From JACVRW01 sp963820315 (GTDB lineage Bacteria > Actinomycetota > Thermoleophilia > Solirubrobacterales > Thermoleophilaceae), in assembly GCA_963820315.1 (NCBI GenBank), contig CAWFZK010000039.1:19127-83126 (forward strand): DNA of 64,000 bases, in the 5' to 3' direction. The notes beneath the pieces were generated by a model. That model did not search any database. It was given only the letters and a program-made list of their open reading frames with translations, and was not told the origin of the DNA. Positions 18,287 to 26,315 of the stretch are shown in pieces (within the stretch, counting starts at the first letter, position 1; each line of letters begins with the position of its first letter). A program made the position numbers and the translations under genes.

Positions 18287-18502
18287 TCCTGGAACTGAAC
18301 CGAGACGCGATCCGTCGCGGACGGGAAGTTGGGGAAGTTGATCGCCCGCACCGGGCCCCTCCCGCGTGAGCGGAGGCGCACCGAGATCCGTCCCGTCGGC
18401 GGCCGCGCGGCCGGGATCGCCAGGTCGACGCCGCTGATGAACGGCAGCCGCGAGCCCCGCGATCAGGGCAGCCACCAGCACGACGATCCGGCTCCTCTTC
18501 AT
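18284..18502 (-). pseudogene. Small signal-peptide protein broken by one frameshift
   Basis: A strong ribosome site (GGAGGGA, 4 bases upstream) precedes an ATG giving MKRSRIVVLVAALIAGLAAA, a clear signal or anchor segment. At about 18440-18447 the coherent reading moves to another frame (FISGVDLAIPAARPPTGRIS, then INFPNFPSATDRVSVQFQD) and ends in TAG. Removing one base would give a protein of about 72 residues. Either an indel error or a genuine pseudogene. Family unknown. Confidence 0.45.
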
Positions 18503-18552
18503 GCGCTCCCTCCAGGGCGACGACGGACTCCGTGCGATCATGCCATTTGGGC

Positions 18553-19194
18553 GTGGCGATTACAAAACATCTCGGTGAAAATGTCCCAAACTCGCCCGCT
18601 GCGACCCGGCGGCGACGGCGCGGCCGGCCGGCGGCGGCCAGCCGTGACGACGTGCTGCGCGCCGCGCTGCGGCAGTACCTGAGCGGCGAGCGGGTCGACG
18701 TCCAGGCGATCGCGGCGCAGCTGGGGCTCGGCCGCACCACCGTCTACCGCTGGTTCGGCAGCCGCGAGCAGCTGATCGGCGAGGTGCTGCTGCGGGCCGC
18801 GCTGCCGCTGCTCGACAGCGCGCGCCACAAGGCGCGCGGGCGCGGCGGCGCGCTGCTGCTCGACACCTTCGACCGCTTCAACCGCAGACTCGCGGAATCG
18901 TCCTCGCTGCGCCGCTTCGTGGAGCAGGAGCGCGAGACGGCGCTGCGGATCATGACCCGCAGCGACGGCCCGGTGCAGCCGCGAATCGTCGCGGCGATCG
19001 AGGAGCTGATCCAGAACGAGACACGCGACGGGCACTACGAGCCGCCCGTCGAGCCGAGCACGCTCGCCTACGCGATCGTGCGACTCGCCGAGGCGTTCCT
19101 CTTCAACGACGCCGCCGCCGGCATCCGCGGCGACGTCGACCGCTTGCGCGACGTCGAGGCCGCGCTGCTCGGCGTCAGAGCTTCCGGGAGATGA
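18553..19194 (+). CDS. TetR-family regulator, QsdR type
   Basis: A roughly 210-residue regulator. The DNA-binding part is VDVQAIAAQLGLGRTTVYRW followed by FGSREQLIGEVLL. The C-terminal domain (LLDTFDRFNRRLAESSSLRR, PPVEPSTLAYAIVRLAEAFL) matches the QsdR subgroup of TetR regulators. The start is uncertain: GTG at 18553, TTG at 18547 or GTG at 18532 are in frame and none has a clear ribosome site. An imperfect TTTGGG/CCCAAA dyad flanks the start region and could be its operator. It overlaps the 3' end of the convergent acetyltransferase gene. Confidence 0.78.
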   Translation: MAITKHLGENVPNSPAATRRRRRGRPAAASRDDVLRAALRQYLSGERVDVQAIAAQLGLGRTTVYRWFGSREQLIGEVLLRAALPLLDSARHKARGRGGALLLDTFDRFNRRLAESSSLRRFVEQERETALRIMTRSDGPVQPRIVAAIEELIQNETRDGHYEPPVEPSTLAYAIVRLAEAFLFNDAAAGIRGDVDRLRDVEAALLGVRASGR

Positions 19195-19642
19195 ACAGCG
19201 TCCTGCCGGGCGGCTTCGGCTCGAGGTCGAAGCCGAGCGCCTCGTAGAAGGCGAGCGCGTCGGTGTTCTGCTCGTTCACGTCGAGCTCGATGCGCCCGCA
19301 CTCGCGCGCGCGGGCGCGCTCGAAGGAGGCCTCGACGAGCGCTCGCCCGAGCCCGGCGCGGCGCGCGCTGTCGTCGACGTAGAGGTCCTCGAGCCAGCAG
19401 TCCCCGAGGCCGCTCCAGACGCTCAGCCGGAAGCGCAGCTGGCAGACGCCGCCCGCCCTCTCCCCCTCCGCCGGCGCGGCGAGCAGATACTCGGTGTTGT
19501 CGTCCTCGATCAGCCTGCCGACGGTCGAGCGAATCAGCTCGTCGCTCGGGACGTCCTTGCTCCACCAGTCCCGGAAGCCGGCGATCAGGCGCGCGACGTC
19601 GTCGGCGTCACCCGGCCCTGCCGTCCAAACGTGCGGCGTCAT
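19175..19642 (-). CDS. GNAT-family N-acetyltransferase
   Basis: A 155-residue acetyltransferase. The acetyl-CoA-binding motif A reads LYVDDSARRAGLGRALVEAS, followed by RIELDVNEQNTDALAFYEAL and a C-terminal GFDLEPKPPGRTLFISRKL. The ATG at 19642 (MTPHVW) is preferred to one at 19660. The substrate is unknown. It overlaps the end of the convergent QsdR-type gene by about 20 bp. Confidence 0.85.
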   Translation of the reverse strand: MTPHVWTAGPGDADDVARLIAGFRDWWSKDVPSDELIRSTVGRLIEDDNTEYLLAAPAEGERAGGVCQLRFRLSVWSGLGDCWLEDLYVDDSARRAGLGRALVEASFERARARECGRIELDVNEQNTDALAFYEALGFDLEPKPPGRTLFISRKL

Positions 19643-19685
19643 CGCGGCAACTTCTAGCAAGCGCCGGCGGGCTAGTCTGCGATGC

Positions 19686-20144
19686 GTGCCCTACTCCCTC
19701 TCGGACGCACGCCAGGAGCTGCTGGAGGCGCTCGCGGAGGCGATCGAATCGCTCTCCTTCGCGCTCGCGTGCCTGGGCGAGGCCTACGACCAGCTCGACG
19801 AGACGAGCGGCGACCGCCTCGAGGAGGCGGTCTTCCGGCCGGTGCAGGTCGCGTACGGCCGGGCTCGGCGCACCTACACGGGCTTCGCGCAGCGCCACGG
19901 GATCGCGGCGCCCAGCCCCGAGGAAGCCTCCGCCGGCGTTTCCCCCGCAGGCGCGCGCGGGTTCATCGACCTGGCGCTGGGGGCGGTCGCAGAAGCCGAG
20001 CTGACGCTCTCGACGCTGCAGGACTCGATGATGCCGGTCGAGGCGGGCGACGAGGAGCTGCGCGCGGGGCTCGCCGCGGTGCGCGACCGGATCGCCGGCG
20101 TCAGCGGCGACGCGCGCGAGTTCACGCGTACGCTCGGGCGCTGA
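19686..20144 (+). CDS. Hypothetical helical protein
   Basis: A 152-residue protein from a GTG start, predicted almost wholly alpha-helical with an acidic N-terminal helix pair (ALAEAIESLSFALACLGEAY and ETSGDRLEEAVFRPVQVAYG). The overall shape resembles a small helical bundle. I recognise no family. The frame remains open upstream, but coding character starts at the GTG, which lies just after the divergent acetyltransferase start. Its end overlaps the 64-residue ORF on the other strand. Confidence 0.6.
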   Translation: MPYSLSDARQELLEALAEAIESLSFALACLGEAYDQLDETSGDRLEEAVFRPVQVAYGRARRTYTGFAQRHGIAAPSPEEASAGVSPAGARGFIDLALGAVAEAELTLSTLQDSMMPVEAGDEELRAGLAAVRDRIAGVSGDAREFTRTLGR

Positions 20145-20316
20145 TCAGGCCGCGCGCGCGACCGGCACCGGAATCGATGCCGTGTCGTCGGGCAGACGGC
20201 GGCGGCGCCGCGCTCACGCCGCTCGCCCGGCGCAGCTGGGCGTGCAGCTGCCCCGCCGGGAGCCGCCCCGAGAGGAACGAGTCGAGCACGCGCTGTTGGG
20301 CCGGGCTCAGGTTCAT
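20122..20316 (-). CDS. Small hypothetical protein coupled to the DUF4031 gene
   Basis: A 64-residue ORF whose ATG overlaps the DUF4031 stop by 4 bp (ATGA). Its first half forms a neat amphipathic helix (LSPAQQRVLDSFLSGRLPAG then QLHAQLRRASG); the rest is Ala/Arg-rich and low in complexity. Translational coupling is the main support. The last 23 bp overlap the convergent helical protein gene. Confidence 0.45.
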   Translation of the reverse strand: MNLSPAQQRVLDSFLSGRLPAGQLHAQLRRASGVSAAPPPSARRHGIDSGAGRARGLISARAYA

Positions 20317-20618
20317 CGCTGCTTCGTTCCAGCTACCCCCGCGACCTCCTGCCTGTGGGCCGCACGACGCCTTGCAAGATGCGCGCCCATCTCACGCATG
20401 CTGAGCTCGATCGCCCCGAGGCGGACCGCCTCGTCCCGGGCCCAGGAGGGCAGGTCGTAGTGGTCCTTCCAGGGCCGCTGCGGCTTCGACTGCAGCCAGG
20501 CTCGACGCAGCCCGAGCCGAGCGGCGAACTCCGCGAGCTCCGCGGGTGAGTCCGCCACGAGATGGCACCAGCGCCTGCCACGCCCCTCCCAGACCGGCTC
20601 GTCCACGTAGACCGCCAT
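20313..20618 (-). CDS. DUF4031 domain protein
   Basis: A 101-residue protein. The opening MAVYVDEPVWEGRGRRWCHL, then SPAELAEFAARLGLRRAWLQ and KDHYDLPSWARDEAVRLGA is the typical DUF4031 pattern, found in small actinobacterial proteins with no assigned reaction. It is the first gene of a two-gene unit with the 64-residue ORF. Confidence 0.75.
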   Translation of the reverse strand: MAVYVDEPVWEGRGRRWCHLVADSPAELAEFAARLGLRRAWLQSKPQRPWKDHYDLPSWARDEAVRLGAIELSMREMGAHLARRRAAHRQEVAGVAGTKQR

Positions 20619-20644
20619 GCGCAGGCCATCAAGATACGCGGCCC

Positions 20645-21115
20645 GTGATCCACGTCCTCGAACGCGACCAGCTCATCCCGCGCGAGCGCGCCGATGTCTT
20701 CGCGTTCTTCTCCGACGCCTTCAACCTCGAGGCGATCACGCCGCCCTGGCTCGGCTTCCGGGTCCTGACCCCGCGCCCGATCGGCATGACGGAAGGAACT
20801 TTCATCGAGTACCGCCTCAGGCTCCACGGCCTGCGTGTGGACTGGCTCACGCGTATCGAGATCTGGGAGCCGGGACGGCGCTTCGTCGACGCGCAGGTGC
20901 GCGGGCCGTACAGGCTCTGGCGCCACACGCACGTGTTCGAGGACCACCCCGAGGGCACGCTGGTGCGCGATCGCGTGAGCTATGAGATCCCGCTCGGCCC
21001 GCTCGGCGAGCTCGCGCGGCTGCTGTTCGTGCGCCGCGACCTCGACCGCATCTTCGACCACCGCCGGTTGGCGGTGGCCGAGGCGCTCGGGGCTCATGTA
21101 CAACTCAATCCTTGA
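20645..21115 (+). CDS. SRPBCC-fold (COQ10/polyketide cyclase-like) protein
   Basis: A 156-residue START/SRPBCC protein from a GTG start. Features are the opening VLERDQLIPRERADVFAFFS, DAFNLEAITPPWLGFRV, WLTRIEIWEPGRRFVDAQVR and a closing helix RRDLDRIFDHRRLAVAEAL. The fold binds hydrophobic ligands in a deep pocket. The stop overlaps the start of the ATP-grasp gene by 4 bp, so it belongs to that operon and could carry or recognise its substrate. Confidence 0.8.
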   Translation: MIHVLERDQLIPRERADVFAFFSDAFNLEAITPPWLGFRVLTPRPIGMTEGTFIEYRLRLHGLRVDWLTRIEIWEPGRRFVDAQVRGPYRLWRHTHVFEDHPEGTLVRDRVSYEIPLGPLGELARLLFVRRDLDRIFDHRRLAVAEALGAHVQLNP

Positions 21116-22689
21116 GCACCGGCGCCGAGCACGCCAGCGAAGCCGATTACGTCCCCGCGCCCGGGTTCTTCGACGAGCTGTTCGAGGCGCCAGGGCGGCC
21201 GCGAGCGCCGGCCTCCGGGCTCGTCAGCTCGCTGACCAGGCTCGGCCGTGACCGGCTGCGCTCGGCGGGCGAGCGCCGCGACGCGATCTTCGTCCAGCAG
21301 GGAATCACCTTCGACGCCTCGACAGCCGAGGGCCCGACGCGCGACCGCCCCTTCCCGCTCGATCTCGTGCCGCGCATCCTGCCGGCGGACGAGTGGCGCA
21401 CGATCAAGCGCGGCCTCGCACAGCGCGTGCGCGCGCTCAACTACTTCGTCGAGGACGTCTACCACGGGCAGGAGATCATCCGCGAGGGCATCGTGCCCTG
21501 GGAGCTCGTGGTCACGCGCTCGAACTTCGAGCGTGCGGCGCACGGCATCCGGCCGCCCGGCGGCGTCTGGTGTCACGTCTCCGGCTGCGACATCGTGCGC
21601 GACGCCGACGGGCGCTGGAAGGTGCTCGAGGACAACGTCCGCACGCCCTCGGGCATCTCCTACGTGCTCGAGAACCGGATCGCGATGAGCCGGCTGCTGC
21701 CCGAGCTGTTCGCGGGCTACGACGTCCGCCCGGTCAGCAACTACCCGGCGCTGCTGCTGGATGCGCTGCAGGCCGCCGCCCCCGGCGGCGGTGAGAACCC
21801 CGTCGTGGTCGTGTGGACGCCCGGCGCCGCCAACAGCGCCTACTTCGAGCACGCCTTCCTCGCCCGCCAGATGGGCGTCGAGCTGGTCGAGGCCTCCGAC
21901 CTCGTCGTGCGCGACGGGCTCTGTTACATGCGCACGACGCGCGGCCTGTCTCAGGTCGACTCGATCTACCGGCGCATCGACGACCCCTTCATGGACCCGC
22001 TCGAGTTCCGGCCCGACTCGCTGCTTGGCGTGCCTGGCCTGATGGGCGTCTACCGGGCCGGCAACGTGGCGATCGCGAACGCCGTCGGGACCGGCGTGGC
22101 CGACGACAAGGCGATCTACCACTACGTGCCGGAGATGATCCGCTTCTACATCGGCGAGCAGCCGATCCTCGACAACCTGCCGACCTGGCTGCTCGCCGAC
22201 CCCGAGCAACGCGCCTATGCGCTCGAGCACATGCACGAGCTCGTGATCAAGCCGACCGGCGAATCGGGCGGCAAGGGCGTCTTCATCGGCCCGCACGCGA
22301 CCGAGGAGCAGCTCGCCGACGAGCGCACGCTCGTGGAGCAGGCGCCGGAGCGCTGGATCGCGCAGCAGACGGTGGCGCTCTCGACCGTGCCGACGGCGCT
22401 GCCCGACGGCTCGCTCGCGCCGCGCCACGTCGACCTGCGCCCGTTCGCGATCTACGGCGACGAGATCAAGATCATCCCCGGCGGTCTCACGCGCGTGGCG
22501 CTGCGCGAGGGCTCGATGATCGTCAACAGCTCGCAGGGCGGCGGCTCGAAGGACACCTGGGTGCTCTCGGACGGCCAGGGCGACACGGCCATCGCGGACG
22601 GCTCGGGCCTGGCGCCGCCGGCGCTGCCGGGCATGCGCCAGGCCGGATGGCGCGGCCAGGAGCAGCAGCAACAACAGGGACGCCGGTAG
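21112..22689 (+). CDS. Circularly permuted type 2 ATP-grasp protein
   Basis: A 525-residue ATP-dependent ligase of the circularly permuted ATP-grasp type (DUF404/DUF407). The first half has RDRPFPLDLVPRILPADEW and RALNYFVEDVYHGQEIIREG; the centre has WKVLEDNVRTPSGISYVLEN and the ATP-grasp part ELVIKPTGESGGKGVFIGPH plus HVDLRPFAIYGDEIKIIPGG. It starts at TTG (21112), coupled to the SRPBCC gene. Known clusters of this enzyme with alpha-E and transglutaminase genes have been proposed, from genome analysis, to make or modify peptides. The C-terminus ends in a Gln run. Confidence 0.93.
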   Translation: MSTGAEHASEADYVPAPGFFDELFEAPGRPRAPASGLVSSLTRLGRDRLRSAGERRDAIFVQQGITFDASTAEGPTRDRPFPLDLVPRILPADEWRTIKRGLAQRVRALNYFVEDVYHGQEIIREGIVPWELVVTRSNFERAAHGIRPPGGVWCHVSGCDIVRDADGRWKVLEDNVRTPSGISYVLENRIAMSRLLPELFAGYDVRPVSNYPALLLDALQAAAPGGGENPVVVVWTPGAANSAYFEHAFLARQMGVELVEASDLVVRDGLCYMRTTRGLSQVDSIYRRIDDPFMDPLEFRPDSLLGVPGLMGVYRAGNVAIANAVGTGVADDKAIYHYVPEMIRFYIGEQPILDNLPTWLLADPEQRAYALEHMHELVIKPTGESGGKGVFIGPHATEEQLADERTLVEQAPERWIAQQTVALSTVPTALPDGSLAPRHVDLRPFAIYGDEIKIIPGGLTRVALREGSMIVNSSQGGGSKDTWVLSDGQGDTAIADGSGLAPPALPGMRQAGWRGQEQQQQQGRR

Positions 22690-23660
22690 TGCTCGCCCGG
22701 ATCGCGCACGACCTCTACTGGCTCGGCCGCCACCTCGTGCGCGCCGAGCACACCGCGCGCATGCTCGACGGCCTCTTCCACGCGGACCTCCAGGGCCGGC
22801 CCGACGATCCGGCGTCGGTCACGCTCTCGTGGGAGTCGCTGCTCGTGATCATGGGCGCCGGCGAGGTCGAGGGACCCGCCCGCCGCGACGACGTCGTGGG
22901 CCTGCTGACCACGGAGCTCGACAACCCGGTTTCGATCGTGTCGTGCGTCAACTCCGCCCGCGAGGGCGCACGCACGCTCAGGGACACGATCTCAGCCGAG
23001 ATGTGGGAGTCCGTGAACACCTTCGAGCTGCTGCTGGCGCGGCGCGACCTGCACGCGGGCCTGAGCGCGGGGCCGTACTCGATCTACTCGCTTGTCAAGG
23101 AGCGCAGCGCGCTCTTCTGGGGGCTCACGGGCCGCACGATGCAGAAGGACGACGCGCGCGCGTTCCTGCAGGCGGGCGGCCGGCTCGAGGCAGCCGACAT
23201 GGTGCTCAGAATGCTGCGCGTGGCCCTGCCGCCGAACCCCTCCCCCAACGGCCAGGAGGCGCCCGAGGCGCCGCGCCGCGACGGCAACGCGCTGGCACTG
23301 CTGCGCGCCGTCGGCGGCTTCCAGGCGTTCATGCGTTCAGCGGCGGCGCCGCCGAACGCCGCGCCCGTGGCCCGCTTCATGCTGTACGAGCGCGAGTTCC
23401 CCGACTCGGTCGCGGCCTCGGTGATGTCGCTCGACGACGCGCTCGAGCGCGTCGAGGCCGACGCTCAGGACTCGCCGCCCGTATTGCGCGTGCGGCGCAT
23501 GCTCGCCGACCTCGATTTCCGCGCGCGCGTGGCACCCGGGCCGGAGTCGGTGATCCCGGCGCTGCGGCCGATCCAGCAGGAGCTCGGGCGGCTCGACCAC
23601 GACATCCACGACCGCTACTTCCACCCCAGCACCGTCGTCGCTCAGACCGTCACTGGATGA
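22689..23660 (+). CDS. Alpha-E domain protein (DUF403)
   Basis: A 323-residue all-helical protein. The start LARIAHDLYWLGRHLVRAEH and TARMLDGLFHADLQG are diagnostic for the alpha-E family, as are CVNSAREGARTLRDTISAEM and WESVN. Its GTG overlaps the ATP-grasp TAG by one base, and its own stop overlaps the transglutaminase start by 4 bp. No catalytic residues are established; it is thought to be a partner of the ATP-grasp enzyme. Confidence 0.92.
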   Translation: MLARIAHDLYWLGRHLVRAEHTARMLDGLFHADLQGRPDDPASVTLSWESLLVIMGAGEVEGPARRDDVVGLLTTELDNPVSIVSCVNSAREGARTLRDTISAEMWESVNTFELLLARRDLHAGLSAGPYSIYSLVKERSALFWGLTGRTMQKDDARAFLQAGGRLEAADMVLRMLRVALPPNPSPNGQEAPEAPRRDGNALALLRAVGGFQAFMRSAAAPPNAAPVARFMLYEREFPDSVAASVMSLDDALERVEADAQDSPPVLRVRRMLADLDFRARVAPGPESVIPALRPIQQELGRLDHDIHDRYFHPSTVVAQTVTG

Positions 23661-24535
23661 GGTACCTGCTCCGCTATCACGCCGAGTACCGCTACTCGGG
23701 GCCCGTCTTCGATCAGCACAACGTGCTGCGCGTGACGCCTGCGACGACGCCGCAGCAGCGCGTGCGCGGCTTTCGGGTCGTCGTCGAGCCGAGCGCGCGA
23801 ACGCGCATGTACAGCGACTACTTCGGCACCGACGTCGTCGAGTTCAACGTGCCCGGCGAGCACGAGCGGCTCGCGATCACCGCCGAGGGCGAGGTCGTGA
23901 ACGAGGAGCCGGACCCGCCCCCCGGTGGCGGCTGGGAGCTCACGAAGACCGACGAGTACAGAAGCCGTGGCGGCGAGTTCCTGCTGCACACGGGCGACGA
24001 GCCGGGCAACGGCGGCCTCGCGTCGCTGCGCGAGGCGATCGCGGCCGACTCGCCCCGGGGGACGCTCGAGGCGCTCTGCCGGGTGATCCCCGACCGATTC
24101 GAGTACCGCCCGGGCGCGACCTTCGTGGGCTCGACGGTCGACGATCTGCTCGAGGGCGGAGCGGGCGTCTGCCAGGACTTCGTGCACCTGTCGCTCATCC
24201 TGCTGCGCGACGCGGGCATCGCCGCGCGCTACGTGTCGGGCTACCTGTTCGCGGGACCGCCCTCAACCGGCCAGACCCCATCCAACGGCGGCGGCAACTC
24301 CGTTGAGGTCAACACGCACGCCTGGGTGGAGGCGCTGGTGCCGGGCTCGGGCGGCGCGGAGTCCGCCTGGATCGGCGCCGACCCGACCAACCGCAAGCTG
24401 GCGGGCGACGAGCACGTGAAGATCGGCCACGGGCGCCATTACGGCGACGTCGCGCCGATCCGCGGGGTCTACCGCGGGGCCGGCGGCACCACCGATCACG
24501 AGGTCAACGTCCGCATGACCCGCCTCACTTCATAA
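23657..24535 (+). CDS. Transglutaminase-like cysteine protease-fold protein
   Basis: A 292-residue protein with the N-terminal bacterial transglutaminase-like beta domain (RYLLRYHAEYRYSGPVFDQH) and a papain-like core. The catalytic triad is visible: Cys in GGAGVCQDFVHLSLILLR, His in VNTHAWVEALVPG, Asp in WIGADPTNRKL; the closing segment GHGRHYGDVAPIRGVYRG is typical. Such proteins in ATP-grasp/alpha-E clusters are predicted peptidases or amide-forming enzymes. It starts by 4-bp overlap with the alpha-E gene and ends 16 bp before an ABC exporter gene. Confidence 0.92.
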   Translation: MRYLLRYHAEYRYSGPVFDQHNVLRVTPATTPQQRVRGFRVVVEPSARTRMYSDYFGTDVVEFNVPGEHERLAITAEGEVVNEEPDPPPGGGWELTKTDEYRSRGGEFLLHTGDEPGNGGLASLREAIAADSPRGTLEALCRVIPDRFEYRPGATFVGSTVDDLLEGGAGVCQDFVHLSLILLRDAGIAARYVSGYLFAGPPSTGQTPSNGGGNSVEVNTHAWVEALVPGSGGAESAWIGADPTNRKLAGDEHVKIGHGRHYGDVAPIRGVYRGAGGTTDHEVNVRMTRLTS

Positions 24536-24551
24536 AGTAAAGTCATAGGGC

Positions 24552-26315
24552 GTGGAAACGTTCTGGCGCCTGCTCGGATTCCTGCGCCCCTACCGCCGGG
24601 GCGTGATCGTCTCATTCGTGCTGGCGGCGTTTGCGATGGGCGCCGGCGTGCTCATCCCCTACCTCGTCGGGCGCACGGTCAACGAGATCGACAACGGCGG
24701 CGCCAACCTCTGGCCGCTCGCGCTGGCCGTCGTCGCCGCCGGCGTCTTCCGGCTCGCATTCAGCGTCTCCCGACGGCTCCTGGCGGGCCGCGTCTCGCTG
24801 GGCGTCGAGTACGACCTGCGCAACCGCATGTACGAGCACCTGCACTCGCTCGAGCTCGCGTTCTTCGACGGCCAGCAGACCGGTCAGCTGATGTCGCGGG
24901 CGACCGTCGACCTGCAGTCGGTGCGCTTCTTCCTGGGCTACGGGCTGATCTTCATCCTGCAGTCGGCGCTCACGATCGTGATCGCAGCCGGCGTGATGCT
25001 CGTGGTCGACCCCGGCCTCGCCGCGATCGCGCTGGCGCCGATGCCGTTCGTGATCTGGGCGTCGTTCCGCTACGGCCACCGCAACCGGCCCGCTCAGCAG
25101 GAGGTGCAGCAGCGCATCGCCGAGTTGACCGCGGAGGCTGAGGAGAACATCTCGGGCGTTCGCGTCGTCAAGGCGTTTGCGCAGGAGGAGCGCCAGCTGC
25201 GCCGCTTCAGCCGCGCGGTCGCACGCGTCTTCGATCAGTCGATGGTCTCGACGCGGCTGCGTGCCTTCTACGGGCCCTTCATAGGATTCCTCCCCCAGCT
25301 CGGCCTCGCCGCCGTCCTGTTCGTGGGCGGGCGCCAGGCCATCAACGGCTCGCTCGACGTCGGTGAGTTCGTGGCCTTCTACGGCTACGTGCTGATGCTG
25401 ACCTCGCCGATGCGCATGCTCGGTATCGCGCTCGGCATGGCGCAGCGCGCGGTGGCGAGCGGCGCGCGCGTGTTCGAGCTGCTCGACCGCATGCCGGAGC
25501 TGAGCGCGCCGGACGACGCACCCGCGCTGCCCGCCGGCGACGGTCGAGTCGAGCTGCGTGGCGTGACCTTCGGCTACGGCGACGGCGAGCCCGTCCTGCG
25601 CGACGTCGACCTCGAGGTCGAGGCCGGCCGCACGGTCGCGCTCGTGGGGCCCACCGGCTCCGGCAAGACCACGCTCGTGATGCTGATTCCGCGGCTGTAC
25701 GACGCCGACGAGGGCAGCGTGCTCGTCGACGGCGTGGACGTGCGCACGGTGGACCCGAGCTCGCTGCGACGCGAGGTGGCGGTCGTCTCTGACGACGCCT
25801 TCCTGTTCTCGGCCAGCCTGCGCGACAACATCACCTACGCGCGCCCCGACGCGTCGGAGGAGGCGGTGCTCGAGGCGGTGCGCCGGGCCGGCCTGCTCGA
25901 GGTGGTGGAGGATCTTCCCGACGGGCTCGACACGCTCGTCGGCGAGCGCGGCCTCACGCTCTCCGGCGGGCAGCGCCAGCGCGTCGCGATCGCACGCGCC
26001 CTGATCGCCGAGCCGCGCATCCTCATCCTCGACGACGCCACGTCGAGCGTCGACGCCAGCACCGAGAACCGCATCAAGAGCGCCCTGCGCGAGGTGATGG
26101 AGGGCCGCACCACGTTCGTGATCGCGCACCGGCTGTCGACGATCTCGCTCGCCGACGAGGTGGTCGTCCTCGAGGGCGGCCGGGTCGCCGCGCGCGGGGC
26201 GCATGGGGAGCTGCTCGAGGACTCGGAGCTCTACCGCGAGATCGCCGAGAAGGGCCTGCCCGACCAGGTCTTCCTGAACCGCGTCGACCCCGAGCGCGAG
26301 GTGGCGGGCCTGTGA
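24552..26315 (+). CDS. ABC exporter half-transporter, degenerate-site subunit
   Basis: A 587-residue half-transporter: six membrane helices (about residues 15-300) then a nucleotide-binding domain. It has Walker A GPTGSGKTTLVML, signature LSGGQRQRVAIARAL, Walker B ILILDDATSSVD and H-loop VIAHRLST. The catalytic glutamate after Walker B is replaced by aspartate, as in the degenerate-site subunit of heterodimeric exporters such as BmrC/BmrD and TM287/288. The partner gene starts within its stop (4-bp overlap). It starts at a GTG only 16 bp after the transglutaminase gene. Confidence 0.93.
   Translation: METFWRLLGFLRPYRRGVIVSFVLAAFAMGAGVLIPYLVGRTVNEIDNGGANLWPLALAVVAAGVFRLAFSVSRRLLAGRVSLGVEYDLRNRMYEHLHSLELAFFDGQQTGQLMSRATVDLQSVRFFLGYGLIFILQSALTIVIAAGVMLVVDPGLAAIALAPMPFVIWASFRYGHRNRPAQQEVQQRIAELTAEAEENISGVRVVKAFAQEERQLRRFSRAVARVFDQSMVSTRLRAFYGPFIGFLPQLGLAAVLFVGGRQAINGSLDVGEFVAFYGYVLMLTSPMRMLGIALGMAQRAVASGARVFELLDRMPELSAPDDAPALPAGDGRVELRGVTFGYGDGEPVLRDVDLEVEAGRTVALVGPTGSGKTTLVMLIPRLYDADEGSVLVDGVDVRTVDPSSLRREVAVVSDDAFLFSASLRDNITYARPDASEEAVLEAVRRAGLLEVVEDLPDGLDTLVGERGLTLSGGQRQRVAIARALIAEPRILILDDATSSVDASTENRIKSALREVMEGRTTFVIAHRLSTISLADEVVVLEGGRVAARGAHGELLEDSELYREIAEKGLPDQVFLNRVDPEREVAGL

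Noticed and set aside
22650..22689. CAG/CAA repeat near the end of the ATP-grasp gene as a recombination repeat.
   Set aside because: It encodes only a short glutamine run at the C-terminus and has no second copy.
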